From positions 62,001 to 126,000 of the forward strand of contig NZ_PNFD01000002.1 in the NCBI RefSeq assembly GCF_003254645.1: a stretch of 64,000 nucleotides of DNA, written 5' to 3'. This document shows positions 63,877 through 64,000 of the stretch, in pieces. This DNA comes from Microbacterium suaedae (lineage in GTDB: Bacteria; Actinomycetota; Actinomycetes; Actinomycetales; Microbacteriaceae). The translations under genes were made by a program, and so were the position numbers. The notes beneath the pieces are model-generated. The model was given only the letters and a program-made list of their open reading frames with translations. It ran no database searches and was not told where the DNA came from. Each line of letters opens with the position of its first letter. The first letter of the stretch is position 1.

Positions 63877-64000
63877 CCCCGACGACCGTGCTTCTGGTCG
63901 ACGACCACCCTGTGGTCCGCAGCGGACTCCGTGCCGTCCTCGAGGTCGACACCGTGCACGTCGTCGGCGAAGCCGCGACCGGTGAGGAGGCTGTTGTCCT
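63873..64000 (+). CDS. Response regulator, N-terminal part (partial)
   Basis: 42 codons before the right edge, from ATG 63873 overlapping the kinase stop (ATGA). The start TVLLVDDHPVVRSGLRAVLE is that of NarL/FixJ-type receiver domains with the paired Asp residues. The C-terminal DNA-binding domain is beyond the window. Confidence 0.9.
   Translation, partial: MTPTTVLLVDDHPVVRSGLRAVLEVDTVHVVGEAATGEEAVV

Noticed and set aside
60285-64000. Genomic island integrated at the ssrA 3' end
   Set aside because: ssrA is a common attachment site, but no integrase and no repeat of its 3' end is seen in the window, so there is no positive evidence.

Overview
The window is a high-GC Gram-positive chromosome segment. 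The gene set points to Actinobacteria, Micrococcales, most likely Microbacteriaceae (Microbacterium-like): an actinobacterial cytochrome bcc-aa3 respiratory locus, DUF3043, DUF4307, DUF4245 and DUF6264 proteins, a PIN-PhoH protein, many GTG starts and 4-bp stop/start overlaps. The organism assignment is inference from gene content.

Layout. 0-2.7 kb: end of pyrD, a membrane protein, an M20 peptidase and an A-type Fe-S carrier. 2.8-14.1 kb: the aerobic respiratory chain, ctaC-ctaD-ctaF (+) and ctaE-qcrC-qcrA-qcrB (-). Between the two halves sits a type III polyketide synthase / methyltransferase / FAD monooxygenase / UbiA prenyltransferase cluster. 14.3-33.6 kb: conserved housekeeping genes (trpD, lemA, AI-2E transporter, ilvA, greA, uppS, phoH-like, fumC, carbonic anhydrase, xseAB, ispH, D,D-carboxypeptidase, fbaA, glpX, ychF).

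33.6-52.5 kb is an accessory region beginning exactly at the 3' end of ychF, whose usual C-terminus has been replaced by a foreign tail. It holds a type I restriction-modification operon (hsdM-hsdS-hsdR) overlapping the ychF stop, an IS3-family element with a broken transposase, an IS5-family element, and a patchwork of small modules: a Ser/Thr kinase with RuvC-like and phosphoribosyltransferase-like partners; a FitAB toxin-antitoxin pair with an AAC(2')-like acetyltransferase; an XRE regulator with a membrane protein; a RibD/DHFR-like reductase with an HxlR regulator; a broken BKACE gene; a VOC protein with a WYL regulator; and a SUKH remnant. Five same-orientation copies of a ~50-bp imperfectly palindromic repeat (43.17, 45.66, 47.07, 49.42 and 49.90 kb) mark off these modules like cassettes. 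The copy at 47.1 kb carries a 24-nt stretch that would restore the standard end of YchF.

52.7-64 kb: GNAT acetyltransferases, DUF808, a diacylglycerol-kinase-family protein, a ferredoxin, a BCCT transporter and a PPOX-type flavoprotein. Then come tmRNA (ssrA) with its terminator and an MMPL transporter / histidine kinase / response regulator cluster that runs off the right edge.

No rRNA, tRNA, CRISPR array, integrase or replication origin was seen. All family assignments come from reading motifs by eye; no database search was possible.
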